64,000 bases of DNA from VAZQ01 sp034669045 (lineage in GTDB: Bacteria > Pseudomonadota > Alphaproteobacteria > Rhizobiales > Xanthobacteraceae), in contig JAXDOD010000028.1 of the NCBI GenBank assembly GCA_034669045.1, forward strand, positions 1 to 64,000, given 5' to 3'. A program made the position numbers and the translations under genes. The notes beneath the pieces were generated by a model. The model saw only the letters and a list, made by a program, of their open reading frames with translations, made no database searches and was not told the origin of the DNA. Shown here in pieces: positions 32,579-41,440 of this stretch; the stretch's first letter is position 1, and each line of letters begins with the position of its first letter.

Positions 32579-34951
32579 ATGCCAGATGACGTGTCCAAGC
32601 TCGAATTCGGCGCTGTGACCGACGCCCTGGATGTCGGCATCATCGTGCTTGACGGGCAAGCTCGGATTGTCGCCTGGAACGAGTGGCTGGCCCGGATCAC
32701 CGGGCATGCGAGACAATCCGTTCTGGGCAAAAATCTCTACGAGCTGTTTCCCGGACTCCTGACGACCCGTTTGCCGGCCGTCATCAACGATGCGCATGAA
32801 GTCGGCAGCTCGAGCATACTGACGCATTCATTGAACAAGCTGTTGCCGTTGCGGGGCGAGGACGGCCACGAGCTGCTGCACAACATCGTGGTGCGGCCGG
32901 TCTCCTCCGGGCGGTCGCGCTTTTGCCTGCTGCAGATCAACGATGTCACCGTCGCTGTAAACCGCGAGCGCGTGCTGCGCGAACGGCAAAACGCCCGCTA
33001 TCACGCCATCGTCGATTCCGCGCCGGATGCAATCATCACCACGAGTCTCGACTGCACGATCCAATGGGTGAACGGCGCCAGCCAACACGTATTCGGCTAT
33101 GCCGCATCCGAGCTGCTGGGCCAGAACATCGGCATCCTTCTGGCCCACGATGGCGACGCCGTCCGTGCTTTTGGTGAGGACGCGACGAGACGCAGCGATG
33201 CGGCTGGTCCCCTTCTGGTTGCCGGACTCCGCAAGGACGGCCGGGTGGCCAATTTTGAAGTGTCGTTTGGGCAGTGGGGCACGGACGACCGTCTGTTCGT
33301 AACGTCGATCTGGCGCGACGTGACCGAACGCATGCTCGCCGAAGCAGCCATTCGAAACAGCGAGAGCCTTCATCGCACGTTGTCGGAAGCACTGCCGCAG
33401 TTGGTATGGACCTGCCACGCAGAGGGCGAGTGCGATTATTTCAATCCGCAATGGCAGAATTACACCGGCGCCGCTGTCGCCGACCATCTCGGCTGGGGCT
33501 GGATCAACGCGATCCATGACGCCGAACGCGACAGGTTTAAGGCCGCATGGGAGACTTCGTTGAAAAGCGGTTGCGTGTTCGATGTCGACGCGCGATTGCA
33601 GGGGGCGGGCGGGACGCATCGTTGGTTCAAATTCCGGTCGATACCGGTGCATGCGGCCGACGGAACGATCACGCGATGGTTCGGGACCGCCACCGACATC
33701 ACCGACCATGTCGACGCGCGCGAGACATTGCGCCGCAGCAACGAAGAGCTGGAAGCGCTGGTGGCTGCGCGCACGCGCGAGCGTGAACTGGCGCTCGGCC
33801 AGCTCCATGAATCTCAGAAAATGGAGACCATCGGCCAACTGACCGGCGGCGTCGCGCACGACTTCAATAATCTGCTCGCGGTCATCCTCGGCAGTCTGTC
33901 GCTCTTGAAGAAAAACCTTCCGGACGATCCGCGGACCTCCCGCTTGCTGGAAGGTGCGATCCAAGGCGCCGAGCGTGGCGCCACATTGACCAGACGCCTT
34001 CTGGCCTTTGCGCGACGGCAGGAACTCAAGCTCGAATCGGTCGAAGTTCAAAAGCTCGTCCCGGACATGCTCGATTTCCTGCGCCAGTCGGTCGGTCCGA
34101 GCATTGCGATCATGGTCGACATCCCGCCCGACCTTCATGCGGTCAGGATCGACGCCAATCAACTTGAGCTTGCGCTGATGAACCTCGCCGTTAATGCAAG
34201 AGACGCGATGCCCATGGGCGGGACGTTGACCATCACCTGTCGCGATGAGGCCAATGGACCGGATAATCTTCCAAAGACACTGCCGCGCGGGCAATACGTC
34301 CGCTTGAGCGTCGCCGATTCCGGAAGCGGCATGAGCGAAGCGACCCTCGCAAAAGCCATGGAGCCGTTTTTTACAACGAAGGGCATCGGGAAAGGCACCG
34401 GCTTGGGCCTTTCCATGGTGCACGGGCTGACGGCCCAGTGCGGCGGCGCCATGCATATCTCCAGCCATTTGGGGAAGGGAACGGTCGTCACGCTGTGGCT
34501 GCCGCGCGCGAGCGCTCAGGATGCCGTCAAGGCGCCGGAGCAGCTTGCGGTGCCGGTGCAGGATGCTGTCAGCCGAAAGTTGAGCATCTTGCTGGTGGAT
34601 GACGACGCTCTCGTCAGCATGAACACCGCCAATATGCTGATGGACCTCGGCCACGATGTTGTTGAATCGCATTCCGCCAGCGACGCATTGCAACGCCTGG
34701 CATCCGACGCAAGGTTCGACCTCGTGGTCACCGACTATGCCATGCCTGGAATGAACGGTCTCGATCTTGCGACCAAGATCACGCAGATGAAGCCCGAAAT
34801 GCCGGTGATTCTCGCTACGGGTTACGCGGATTTGCCGTCCCCCCCTGTTCCCGATTTCCCGCGCTTGGCAAAACCCTACAGCCAGGACGAATTAGCTGCG
34901 CTCCTGGAGACGGCGATCCACCGCATTCCATGGGAGCCCGCCTCGCATTAG
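32579..34951 (+). CDS. PAS-containing hybrid histidine kinase with C-terminal receiver
   Basis: A 790-aa soluble sensor kinase. Three PAS domains are likely: about residues 10-125 (ALDVGIIVLDGQARIVAWN), 140-255 (IVDSAPDAIITTSLD) and 260-390 (with PQWQNYTGAAVADHLGWGW, as in PAS fold 3). The H box GGVAHDFNNLLAVI has the phospho-His at 427. N and G boxes (NLAVNARDAMPMGG, DSGSGMSEATL, GKGTGLGLSMV) follow to about 645. A receiver domain ends the protein, with ILLVDDDALVSM and Asp in LVVTDYAMPGMNG. There are no membrane segments. It begins 2 bases after cheC, so it may feed an intracellular signal such as redox or light into this chemosensory system. Confidence 0.9.
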   Translation: MPDDVSKLEFGAVTDALDVGIIVLDGQARIVAWNEWLARITGHARQSVLGKNLYELFPGLLTTRLPAVINDAHEVGSSSILTHSLNKLLPLRGEDGHELLHNIVVRPVSSGRSRFCLLQINDVTVAVNRERVLRERQNARYHAIVDSAPDAIITTSLDCTIQWVNGASQHVFGYAASELLGQNIGILLAHDGDAVRAFGEDATRRSDAAGPLLVAGLRKDGRVANFEVSFGQWGTDDRLFVTSIWRDVTERMLAEAAIRNSESLHRTLSEALPQLVWTCHAEGECDYFNPQWQNYTGAAVADHLGWGWINAIHDAERDRFKAAWETSLKSGCVFDVDARLQGAGGTHRWFKFRSIPVHAADGTITRWFGTATDITDHVDARETLRRSNEELEALVAARTRERELALGQLHESQKMETIGQLTGGVAHDFNNLLAVILGSLSLLKKNLPDDPRTSRLLEGAIQGAERGATLTRRLLAFARRQELKLESVEVQKLVPDMLDFLRQSVGPSIAIMVDIPPDLHAVRIDANQLELALMNLAVNARDAMPMGGTLTITCRDEANGPDNLPKTLPRGQYVRLSVADSGSGMSEATLAKAMEPFFTTKGIGKGTGLGLSMVHGLTAQCGGAMHISSHLGKGTVVTLWLPRASAQDAVKAPEQLAVPVQDAVSRKLSILLVDDDALVSMNTANMLMDLGHDVVESHSASDALQRLASDARFDLVVTDYAMPGMNGLDLATKITQMKPEMPVILATGYADLPSPPVPDFPRLAKPYSQDELAALLETAIHRIPWEPASH

Positions 34952-35262
34952 TTGCCGCCCTGGGGCCCCTGCGATCGTCGTCATACCACCGGGCTCCACG
35001 CGACGGATCGACATCGGTCGAACGCGGCTTTCGGCCATGCTGCGATCTCGGCAATAGATGCCCGACCGATGCCGCCCGGCCCTCGTCGACGAGAGCGTCC
35101 GCTCAGCGTCGGTTACTCACAGACAGTCAGTGGCCCAACGCGGCGGGAGCGCTTTGCCGGGTTGATTGAAAATTTGAAGCCGTGCCGGAACGTTGGTCTT
35201 CACCCGGACTTATCGCTATGCGGCTCGCTTGTGCCGCCGTCTCCTCAGCACCGGGTGCCCCC
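34952..35262. other. Intergenic, nothing recognised
   Basis: About 310 bases between the hybrid kinase and the catalase gene. Small open frames exist, but none has a ribosome site or family likeness. A promoter for the catalase gene must lie here; I looked for an EcfG-type GGAAC-N16-CGTT pair and found no good match. Confidence 0.4.
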
Positions 35263-36531
35263 ATGTACCACCACGTCAAAAAGCTCATGTACACCGTTCG
35301 GGTCGACGAGCCGGACCCGGCGTTCGGCAACATGCTTCTCGAGCAATTCGGCGGCGCCAACGGCGAGCTCGCCGCGGCCATGCAGTACTCGATCCAGGGC
35401 CTGAATTGCGACGATCCGGGGCGCAAGGACCTGCTGATGGATATCGGCACCGAGGAACTGAGCCACCTGGAAATCGTCGGAACGCTGGCCCGCTTGCACC
35501 TCAAGCCGCTGAAATCCGTGCGAGAGGAGGCCGAGATCGATCCTCTCATAGCGATCGCCGGCGGCGGCGGTGTCAATCTCTTCAACTCGATGGGAAACGC
35601 CTGGACCGCCGACTACCTCAAGATCACCGGCGAGCTGGACGTCGATTTGCGCAGCAATATCGCCGCAGAGGCGCGCGCGAAAATCGTCTACGAGCGTCTG
35701 ATCAATTTCTGCCGCGACGCCGGTACGAAGGACGCTCTCCAGTTCCTCATGACGCGAGAGATCACCCATATGCGGGCGTTCACGCTGGCGTTGGAGAGCA
35801 TGGGCCGGCCACCCTTCAGCATTGGAAAAATCGCGCCCACGCCCACGCTCGTCGACCAGTTCTTCAACGATTCGACCGGGGAGGGCGATCACGGCGAGGT
35901 TGATGCCCGCGGCCCTTGGAACGAGGGCGAGCCTTGGGAGTACGTAGAATCGCCGGCCTTCCAGGATCTCAACGGCACCGACACGGACGGTCCGTCCATC
36001 CACGCTGAAAGTTCGGATCCGACCGAATCCGAGCCCATTCAGGAGCTTCTGGTCGATCAATTGCGCGACATCCTGCACGCGGAGAAGCAGCTTCTGAAGG
36101 CGCTCCCGAAAATGGCCAAGGCGGCGCGTTCAACCCAGCTCCAAACCCTGTTGCAGACCCATCTCGAGGAGACCCAGGCGCAGGTCGAGCGGCTGAACGA
36201 AAGCCTGCAGATTCTGGGCTCGGCAGCGCGCGCCAAGCCGTGCAAGGGAATGGCAGGCCTGGTCGAGGAAGGCGAGGAGGTCATGAGCGAGGGCAAGGCG
36301 AAAGACGATGCTCCGGCGGACCTGGCGTTGATCGGTGCTGCTCAACGGGTCGAGCACTATGAGATCGCGGCCTACACCACGGCGCGCAATCTGGCATTGC
36401 AGCTCCGTCAGACCGCGATCGTTCAGCTCCTCACAATGTCGCTCGGCGAAGAGCAGAATGCAGGCCAACTGCTGGACCAGGTTGCCCAGCCGTTGATGTC
36501 CGTGGCCAAGATGCCGGCGAGCGTCGAGTAG
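35263..36531 (+). CDS. Manganese catalase fused to a DUF892 (YciE/YciF) domain
   Basis: A 422-aa two-domain protein. Residues 1-230 are a non-heme dimanganese catalase (2 H2O2 to water and oxygen): it begins MYHHVKKLMYTVRVDEPDPA, with metal-binding Glu/His positions in GANGELAAAMQYSIQG, IGTEELSHLEIVGTL, EARAKIVYERLI and TREITHMRAFTLA. After an acidic linker (about 230-255), residues 260-422 form a DUF892 ferritin-like domain starting ELLVDQLRDILHAEKQLLKALPKMA. Each domain is normally a separate protein, both in general stress regulons. The start at 35263 was set by the family's conserved N-terminus; the frame is open upstream to 35182. The fusion looks real, with no stop or frame change between domains. 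Confidence 0.9.
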   Translation: MYHHVKKLMYTVRVDEPDPAFGNMLLEQFGGANGELAAAMQYSIQGLNCDDPGRKDLLMDIGTEELSHLEIVGTLARLHLKPLKSVREEAEIDPLIAIAGGGGVNLFNSMGNAWTADYLKITGELDVDLRSNIAAEARAKIVYERLINFCRDAGTKDALQFLMTREITHMRAFTLALESMGRPPFSIGKIAPTPTLVDQFFNDSTGEGDHGEVDARGPWNEGEPWEYVESPAFQDLNGTDTDGPSIHAESSDPTESEPIQELLVDQLRDILHAEKQLLKALPKMAKAARSTQLQTLLQTHLEETQAQVERLNESLQILGSAARAKPCKGMAGLVEEGEEVMSEGKAKDDAPADLALIGAAQRVEHYEIAAYTTARNLALQLRQTAIVQLLTMSLGEEQNAGQLLDQVAQPLMSVAKMPASVE

Positions 36532-36735
36532 CGTGAGAACGGGAATCTCGCCGACCGGTGTGCGCGCGAGGCGCCTGGCGGCATGAAGCGGGCGCCGTTC
36601 TTCACATTCAAACCACGCCGGCCTTAGCGCGGGGCCATCCGGAAGCGGTCTGGATTCACCTGCGCATGCGCGCTCTTGCGCGTCCTGCATCTGCTCGCCG
36701 CACGCCGCCCGCGGCGGAACTCTCGGGCCGCATAG

Positions 36736-38184
36736 GTGTTGTTTTCAAGCAGGTTCATTGGCTGGTCGAGGCTGCTGGCGAGGTCGCGCGTGCCTGGTAA
36801 ACCATTGGAATTCGCAGCCCCGAGCAAGGAGGCGCTGTTTGAGCTGCTTGTCGAGAGCTCTATCGATTTTGCGATCTTTACTTTGGATCCGAACGGCACG
36901 ACGACAAGCTGGAACGTGGGGGCTGAACGCCTTTTCGGTTATGCGGAAGACGAGATGCTCGGTTGCTCTGCCGATGTGATTTTCATCCCGGAGGACCGAG
37001 CCAAGGGTGCCCCTGAGAAGGAGCGGTCCGAGGCCCGCGCTCAGGGCCGCGCAGCGGACGAGAGATGGCACCAGCGCAAAGGCGGCTCTCGCTTCTGGGC
37101 CTCGGGCCTGATGATGCCGCTCAAGGCTGGCGATGCAGGCTTCGTAAAGATTACCCGCGATCGCACCGAGCAGCACCAGGCCGCCGAACGATTGCGGGAA
37201 AACGAGGAGCGCTTTCGCCTCCTCGCGACCAGTATCCCGCAACTCGTTTTCCTGACGAAACCCGACGGCAGCCGTACCTGGCCCAGTCCGCAATGGATCG
37301 CTTTTACCGGACTAGGCTTCGATGCCAGCCTGGGGCTGGGCTGGCTGGAAGCGATCCACCCCGATGATCGTGCGGCGACGCAAAGCGCCTGGCAGGAGGC
37401 GCGTCTGAACGGGGAATACTACATCGAGCACCGGATTCGGCGCGCGTCGGATGGAGAGTATCTCTGGCACCAGACGCGGGCGAAGCCGCTCGAGGGCAAC
37501 CGCGCAGCGGCGGGCGACTGGGTGGGAATGATGACCGACATCAATCATTTGCGCGGCTTGCAGAGCCGCCAGGCCGTCCTCATGGCCGAATTGCAGCACC
37601 GCACCCGCAACCTGCTCTCGGTGGTTCAGTCGATTGCAAACCAGACGATCCGTTCCAGCAGCTCGCTCGAAGGGTTCGGCACCCAATTCGGAAGTCGGCT
37701 TCGCGCGCTAAGCCGGGTTCAAAGCTTGCTCGCCCGGGTGGAAGATCAGGTCATCGACCTCCACGCGCTCGTTACCGCCGAGCTCGCCGCGCATAGCGAG
37801 GATGACCTCACGCCTCCCAAAATCAAGGTTGGTGGGCCCGCCGTGGCTCTGCCGCCGACCGCCGCCCAAGCCCTCGGGCTGGCTCTTCATGAGCTGGCGA
37901 CGAATGCGGTCAAGTATGGCGCGCTGGCCCAGCCCTCCGGAAAGCTTGAGGTGACATGGGAACTGAAGCCGAAGAAGCCGACGCCTGAAATTGCCCTCGA
38001 ATGGCGCGAGAGCGGAGTTTCCATGCCGGCGATCGGGTCGCCGAAGCGAAAAGGCTATGGCAGCGAGTTGATCGAACGCGCGCTGCCTTATCAGCTCAGT
38101 GCAAAGACACGGCTTGAATTCGGGCCGGACGGCGTGCGCTGCGCAATCCTTGTCCCGCTTTCCACGGAGCCGGTCCATGGCTGA
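36736..38184 (+). CDS. PAS-PAS HWE-family sensor histidine kinase
   Basis: A 482-aa soluble kinase of the HWE family, common in Hyphomicrobiales. Two PAS domains: about 25-150 (SIDFAIFTLDPNGTTTSWN) and 155-280 (with PQWIAFTGLGFDASLGLGWL). The kinase part has the phospho-His in AELQHRTRNLLSVV, the N box HELATNAVKYGAL, the W-E motif ALEWRESG and GYGSELIERALPYQL. A GTG at 36790 (VPGKPLEF) is an alternative start. It overlaps the next receiver gene by 8 bases, so that receiver is the likely partner. Such pairs often feed the PhyR/EcfG general stress response, which would suit the catalase next door; this is inference. Confidence 0.88.
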   Translation: MLFSSRFIGWSRLLARSRVPGKPLEFAAPSKEALFELLVESSIDFAIFTLDPNGTTTSWNVGAERLFGYAEDEMLGCSADVIFIPEDRAKGAPEKERSEARAQGRAADERWHQRKGGSRFWASGLMMPLKAGDAGFVKITRDRTEQHQAAERLRENEERFRLLATSIPQLVFLTKPDGSRTWPSPQWIAFTGLGFDASLGLGWLEAIHPDDRAATQSAWQEARLNGEYYIEHRIRRASDGEYLWHQTRAKPLEGNRAAAGDWVGMMTDINHLRGLQSRQAVLMAELQHRTRNLLSVVQSIANQTIRSSSSLEGFGTQFGSRLRALSRVQSLLARVEDQVIDLHALVTAELAAHSEDDLTPPKIKVGGPAVALPPTAAQALGLALHELATNAVKYGALAQPSGKLEVTWELKPKKPTPEIALEWRESGVSMPAIGSPKRKGYGSELIERALPYQLSAKTRLEFGPDGVRCAILVPLSTEPVHG

Positions 38185-38563
38185 GTCGGGCGCTGCGAGC
38201 CTGAAAGGACGCTGCCTGCTCGTGGTCGAGGACGAGTATCTCCTTGCCGCCGACTTGACGGCTTCGCTTGAGTCCCTGGGCGTGGAAGTCGTCGGGCCGG
38301 CCGCTTCAGTGGAGGAGGCGCTTTCGCTGGTCGAGAACAAGGGCGGCCGGCTCGATGGTGCAGTGCTCGACATCAATCTTCGGAACGAGCGTGTCTACCC
38401 GGTTGCCGACGTGCTCACGGCGCGCGGCGTGCCCTTCGTCTTTACGACCGGCTACGACGCCACCGCCATACCGACTGCCTATGCTTGCGCGCCCCGGTGC
38501 GAGAAGCCCGTCGACAAAGCCCAGCTTGTCCGCTGGCTCTCGAATACCGGATCGGGGAAATGA
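38177..38563 (+). CDS. Single-domain response regulator, partner of the HWE kinase
   Basis: A 128-aa receiver. The domain begins RCLLVVEDEYLLAADLTASL with the acidic pair, carries the phospho-Asp in DGAVLDINLRNERV, and has Thr in FVFTTGYDA and Lys in RCEKPVDKAQ. This is the FAT-type/single-domain receiver style that accompanies HWE kinases. No output domain is present. Its ATG at 38177 lies inside the kinase gene's last codons, giving an 8-base overlap and translational coupling. Confidence 0.88.
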   Translation: MAESGAASLKGRCLLVVEDEYLLAADLTASLESLGVEVVGPAASVEEALSLVENKGGRLDGAVLDINLRNERVYPVADVLTARGVPFVFTTGYDATAIPTAYACAPRCEKPVDKAQLVRWLSNTGSGK

Positions 38564-38582
38564 TGCCAGGCGTCGGCGCATA

Positions 38583-38640
38583 GGCTCGGCCGTACACGGC
38601 TCGGCTGTACACGGCTCGGAGCCCGAGGCTCGGCTTCTGC
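38583..38640. repeat. Short tandem repeat with GTACACGGCTCGG units
   Basis: Just after the receiver gene, two tandem copies of a 14-base unit beginning GTACACGGCTCGG are followed by further GGCTCGG/CCGAGGC pieces, some inverted. The stretch can fold into small GC-rich hairpins and may act as a transcription end for the kinase/receiver pair. No T-run follows, so a classical terminator is not supported. Confidence 0.5.
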
Positions 38641-38706
38641 CTCGCTGAACGCATGGCCCTCGTAGGAATATGGCCCCCACATGGGAGGAAGCGCGCGATG
38701 AACCGC

Positions 38707-39402
38707 TCAAGAGGCCGCTGCGGAAAGCCCTTGGCATGAGGGCAGATGCTTCCATGTGTTCCAATTCAGCAGCAAATCTTCCGGATCCTTGTAGATGGCC
38801 ACGGCTCCTGCTTGCTTCAGCTCCGGTTCGGGCGAGCCGCCGCATAGGACGGCGACGAAAGCAATACCGGCCTTGAGAGCAGCTTCTCCGTCGTAGCGGC
38901 TGTCGCCGACGACCACGCAATCCTCACAGCCGATGGGAGATAGGCTTTGCACCGCCTTCACGAAAATATCAGGCGCGGGCTTGGAGCGCCGCGCGTCGTC
39001 CGACGTGGTCTGGCAGTCCACCATGTCTGCGATCCCCGCGATCCGCTTGTATTGCGTGATCTCATCTGCGGTGCACGAGGACGCGAGCACGAGCTTGCGA
39101 CCGTCCCGCTTGATCAGCTCGAACAGCTCTCTCACCTTCGGAAACGGCCGGACCTTGCCCAGATATTCTCTCTGGAACAGTTTCGATCGGTAGTCTTCGA
39201 TCTCCTGTTTTCGGCTTTGCGGGGTGTCTGGTGGAAGGAATGCCGGCATGAGCCGGTCCGCGCCCTCGCCGATGTGGCCACGGACATCGTCGAGCCTGGC
39301 GCTCACGCCGAAATGCGCCAGCGCCCTGACCCACGACTCGGCGTGCAGGTCTACGCTGTCGATCAGGGTGCCATCGATATCGAATATGACCGCTTTGAGC
39401 AC
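38707..39402 (-). CDS. HAD-superfamily hydrolase, beta-phosphoglucomutase/phosphatase type
   Basis: A 231-aa HAD phosphatase. Motif I is VIFDIDGTLIDSVDLH (nucleophile Asp), motif II LVLASSCTA, motif III Lys in RRSKPAPDIF and motif IV VVVGDSRYDGEAALKAG. The cap between residues 15 and 85 is helical, subfamily IA. Similar enzymes act on phosphosugars or phosphoglycolate; the substrate is not readable from sequence. The start ATG at 39402 leaves 18 bases to the upstream microprotein on the same strand, so the two form a small operon. Confidence 0.88.
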   Translation of the reverse strand: MLKAVIFDIDGTLIDSVDLHAESWVRALAHFGVSARLDDVRGHIGEGADRLMPAFLPPDTPQSRKQEIEDYRSKLFQREYLGKVRPFPKVRELFELIKRDGRKLVLASSCTADEITQYKRIAGIADMVDCQTTSDDARRSKPAPDIFVKAVQSLSPIGCEDCVVVGDSRYDGEAALKAGIAFVAVLCGGSPEPELKQAGAVAIYKDPEDLLLNWNTWKHLPSCQGLSAAAS

Positions 39403-39420
39403 CAGCTCGCCCCCAATGAT

Positions 39421-39516
39421 TCAGTACACCAGAACGCCGGCGACAACGGCGAAGGCAGCCGTGACGGCAAGCAGGGGCCAGACGTCGGGACGATAATCGA
39501 GGTGTGGAATGCGCAT
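39421..39516 (-). CDS. 31-aa single-span membrane microprotein
   Basis: A 31-codon frame starts at an ATG (39516-39514) after AAGGCAAAG and ends at TGA (39423-39421). It encodes MRIPHLDYRPDVWP, then a hydrophobic helix LLAVTAAFAVVAGVLVY. The composition, a polar cytoplasmic head with one full-length transmembrane helix, is that of a real membrane microprotein. It lies 18 bases upstream of the HAD hydrolase gene on the same strand. No function is assigned. It is too short for ordinary gene calling. Confidence 0.6.
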   Translation of the reverse strand: MRIPHLDYRPDVWPLLAVTAAFAVVAGVLVY

Positions 39517-39658
39517 GATCTTTGCCTTGATGGTCGCCCCTTATCAACCGCGGAAGAAAGCAGGGGTTTCGTGCGGAAGAAAATAAGTCAGTCTGCTTGA
39601 CTAAATTGGTCTGCTTCCTACGTCAGACCTCCCGAAAACCTGGACAGCGATTCTCCGA

Positions 39659-39982
39659 ATGGACTTCACCACGCTGGTCGGTTTGGTCGCCGCATTCTGC
39701 ACGACTGTTTCGTACTATCCGCAACTGAAGAAGTGCTGGTCGACGGGATCGGCCGGCGATCTCTCCATGACGATGTTCCTGACCCTGAGCGCCGGGGTGG
39801 CCTTGTGGGTGGTCTACGGCGTTTTGAAGTCCGACCTCGTGATTGTCATGGCCAATGTCGTCAGCTTCGCGCTGCTGAGCGGCATTCTGTACTTCAAGCT
39901 GCGTGAACGCCGCACCGGCAAAACCGCCCCGCCCGGTCGCACCCCAACCAGCGCCGCTCCCCGCGTCGCCGGACGGCAGTAG
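39659..39982 (+). CDS. SemiSWEET-type sugar transporter
   Basis: A 107-aa membrane protein of the SemiSWEET/PQ-loop family. Three transmembrane segments are visible: about 5-22 (LVGLVAAFCTTVSYYPQ), 38-58 (TMFLTLSAGVALWVVYGVL) and 62-82 (LVIVMANVVSFALLSGILYF). The PQ motif (SYYPQLKKCW) ends helix 1. SemiSWEETs dimerise to form a bidirectional sugar channel. The tail after residue 85 is basic and Pro-rich. It precedes a mannose-metabolism unit by about 500 bases, a suggestive but unproven association. Confidence 0.88.
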   Translation: MDFTTLVGLVAAFCTTVSYYPQLKKCWSTGSAGDLSMTMFLTLSAGVALWVVYGVLKSDLVIVMANVVSFALLSGILYFKLRERRTGKTAPPGRTPTSAAPRVAGRQ

Positions 39983-40477
39983 CACCGGCAGAGCCGGCGC
40001 GCGTCGTTCCGGCTCCGCCTTGGGTGGCATGGGCTGACCTATCAAGCACCGCTCTTGAGCTCAAGCGTGCTGCTGGTGACCGGCGCGACGAGCATCACCT
40101 CGAGTTCCGATATTGCATTCCGACATTGCATGACGAGTCCTGCTTCCCGAGCGCGCCAAGACCACGAAGGAAGCAAGAACGAACTATGGCCATCACTTGA
40201 ACGTGGCGCCGCTAATCCCCATATATGGGTCTGGGTCTTGATCCAGGTCTGCAGCGCTTTAAGTCCACGAACGATCCTTGCGGCATTATCGTCCGCCTTC
40301 CGTAGTTTCTGCGTTCTTCAGCCTCTTCGCCCCGCCCGCAGCCGCTACAGCAGCGTTTCGATAGTTGCGCCCGTCCGCGCAAAAGCGGCTTAGCCGGGCG
40401 GGTGTTGGCGATTCAGAGATTTCGACGTCGCTTCACGCCGAAATCGGCGTTCAGCGCTGAACATTAAGGCAAGGTCT
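39983..40477. other. Intergenic region upstream of manA
   Basis: Almost 500 bases with no convincing gene. A 112-codon open frame (40055-40393) has no ribosome site, odd composition and no family likeness. A weak GC hairpin (CACCGGCAGAGCCGG, about 39984) follows the SemiSWEET stop. The region just before 40478 is more AT-rich and probably holds the manA promoter, but no boxes could be assigned. Confidence 0.45.
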
Positions 40478-41440
40478 GTGACAATTGAACGTGCAAACGC
40501 CCGTGTTGTATCAAAACCATGGGGCATCTCGGATGTGCGTCCTTGGAGCAACGCAGGCCAGGGCGGCGGTTTGATCGGCGAGATTTGTTATGAGCGACCA
40601 GGGATCGCAGCGGATTCTTCGCTGCTGCTTAAGTTGCTGTTCACCAACCAGCCGCTTTCCATTCAAGTTCACCCCGATGATGCATTTGCGCATTCGATTG
40701 GCTTGCCTAACGGAAAAACCGAGGCTTGGTACATCCTGAGTGCTGCTCCAGATGCAAAGGTCGCGCTCGGTCTAAAACAGCGCCTGACGCCGCAGCAATT
40801 ACGTGAGGTCGTCGGCGACGGCTCGTTTTCGGATGCCGTTGAGTGGCAGGCCGTGTCACGCGACGACGTTCTCTTCGTGCCCGCCGGGACGATTCATGCG
40901 ATCGGCGCCGGGCTCGTCATTGCCGAAATTCAACAGCGCAGCGACGCGACCTTCCGCCTGTTCGATCATGGCCGGCCGCGTGAGCTTCACATCGAAAGCG
41001 CCATCGCGGTGGCCAACACTGGGCCCTCGGATGTCCAAGTGCCGCCGAGCCGGCTCACCGACGAACGGACACTCCTCGTTTCCAGCCCGCACTTTGTGTT
41101 TGAACGGATCGATCTCGCGCCGAACTCCGCCTGGCATCTGGAAGCCCATTGCGAGACCTGGTTTCTCGTTCTCGACGGTGGTGCCCGCGCTGGATCGTTC
41201 GACGTTGCCATAGGCGACGCTATTTTCGCGCAGTCGGACCGCCTCGACCTGCACGTCGGCCCGGCCGGTCTGGCGGGCCTTGCGGCGTACACGGGCGGCG
41301 GCCCGGTTGCGCACCTGCTGCAGCCTATCGGACAGCCGAGCGCAGTGGATGCGGGACAGCGACAGGATGCGCGGCTGTCACCTTTACCCATTCGAGCAAA
41401 AGCGCCGCCGACGGACGGGCGCCTGGGAATCGTTCAATGA
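40478..41440 (+). CDS. manA: Mannose-6-phosphate isomerase, class I
   Basis: A 320-aa cupin-type phosphomannose isomerase interconverting fructose-6-phosphate and mannose-6-phosphate. Zinc-binding motifs are visible: IQVHPDD (Gln and His), NGKTEAWYIL (Glu) and VPAGTIHAIG (His), with the class-specific Arg in FRLFDHGRPRELH. The N-terminal KPWG and C-terminal cupin segments are normal. The start is GTG at 40478. The stop overlaps the next gene by four bases (ATGA), so it is coupled to a glycosyltransferase. It would supply mannose-6-phosphate for making, or clearing, a mannose-containing product. Confidence 0.88.
   Translation: MTIERANARVVSKPWGISDVRPWSNAGQGGGLIGEICYERPGIAADSSLLLKLLFTNQPLSIQVHPDDAFAHSIGLPNGKTEAWYILSAAPDAKVALGLKQRLTPQQLREVVGDGSFSDAVEWQAVSRDDVLFVPAGTIHAIGAGLVIAEIQQRSDATFRLFDHGRPRELHIESAIAVANTGPSDVQVPPSRLTDERTLLVSSPHFVFERIDLAPNSAWHLEAHCETWFLVLDGGARAGSFDVAIGDAIFAQSDRLDLHVGPAGLAGLAAYTGGGPVAHLLQPIGQPSAVDAGQRQDARLSPLPIRAKAPPTDGRLGIVQ

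Noticed and set aside
35182..35262. 27-residue N-terminal extension of the Mn-catalase
   Set aside because: Mn-catalases begin at MYxHxKKLMYTVRV; the upstream codons are not homologous and lack a better ribosome site.
38583..38640. CRISPR-like array
   Set aside because: The units are adjacent with no spacers and only two full copies; it is a simple tandem repeat.
40055..40393. 112-codon open frame between SemiSWEET and manA genes
   Set aside because: No ribosome site, Ser/Arg-rich shadow-like composition and no family likeness.
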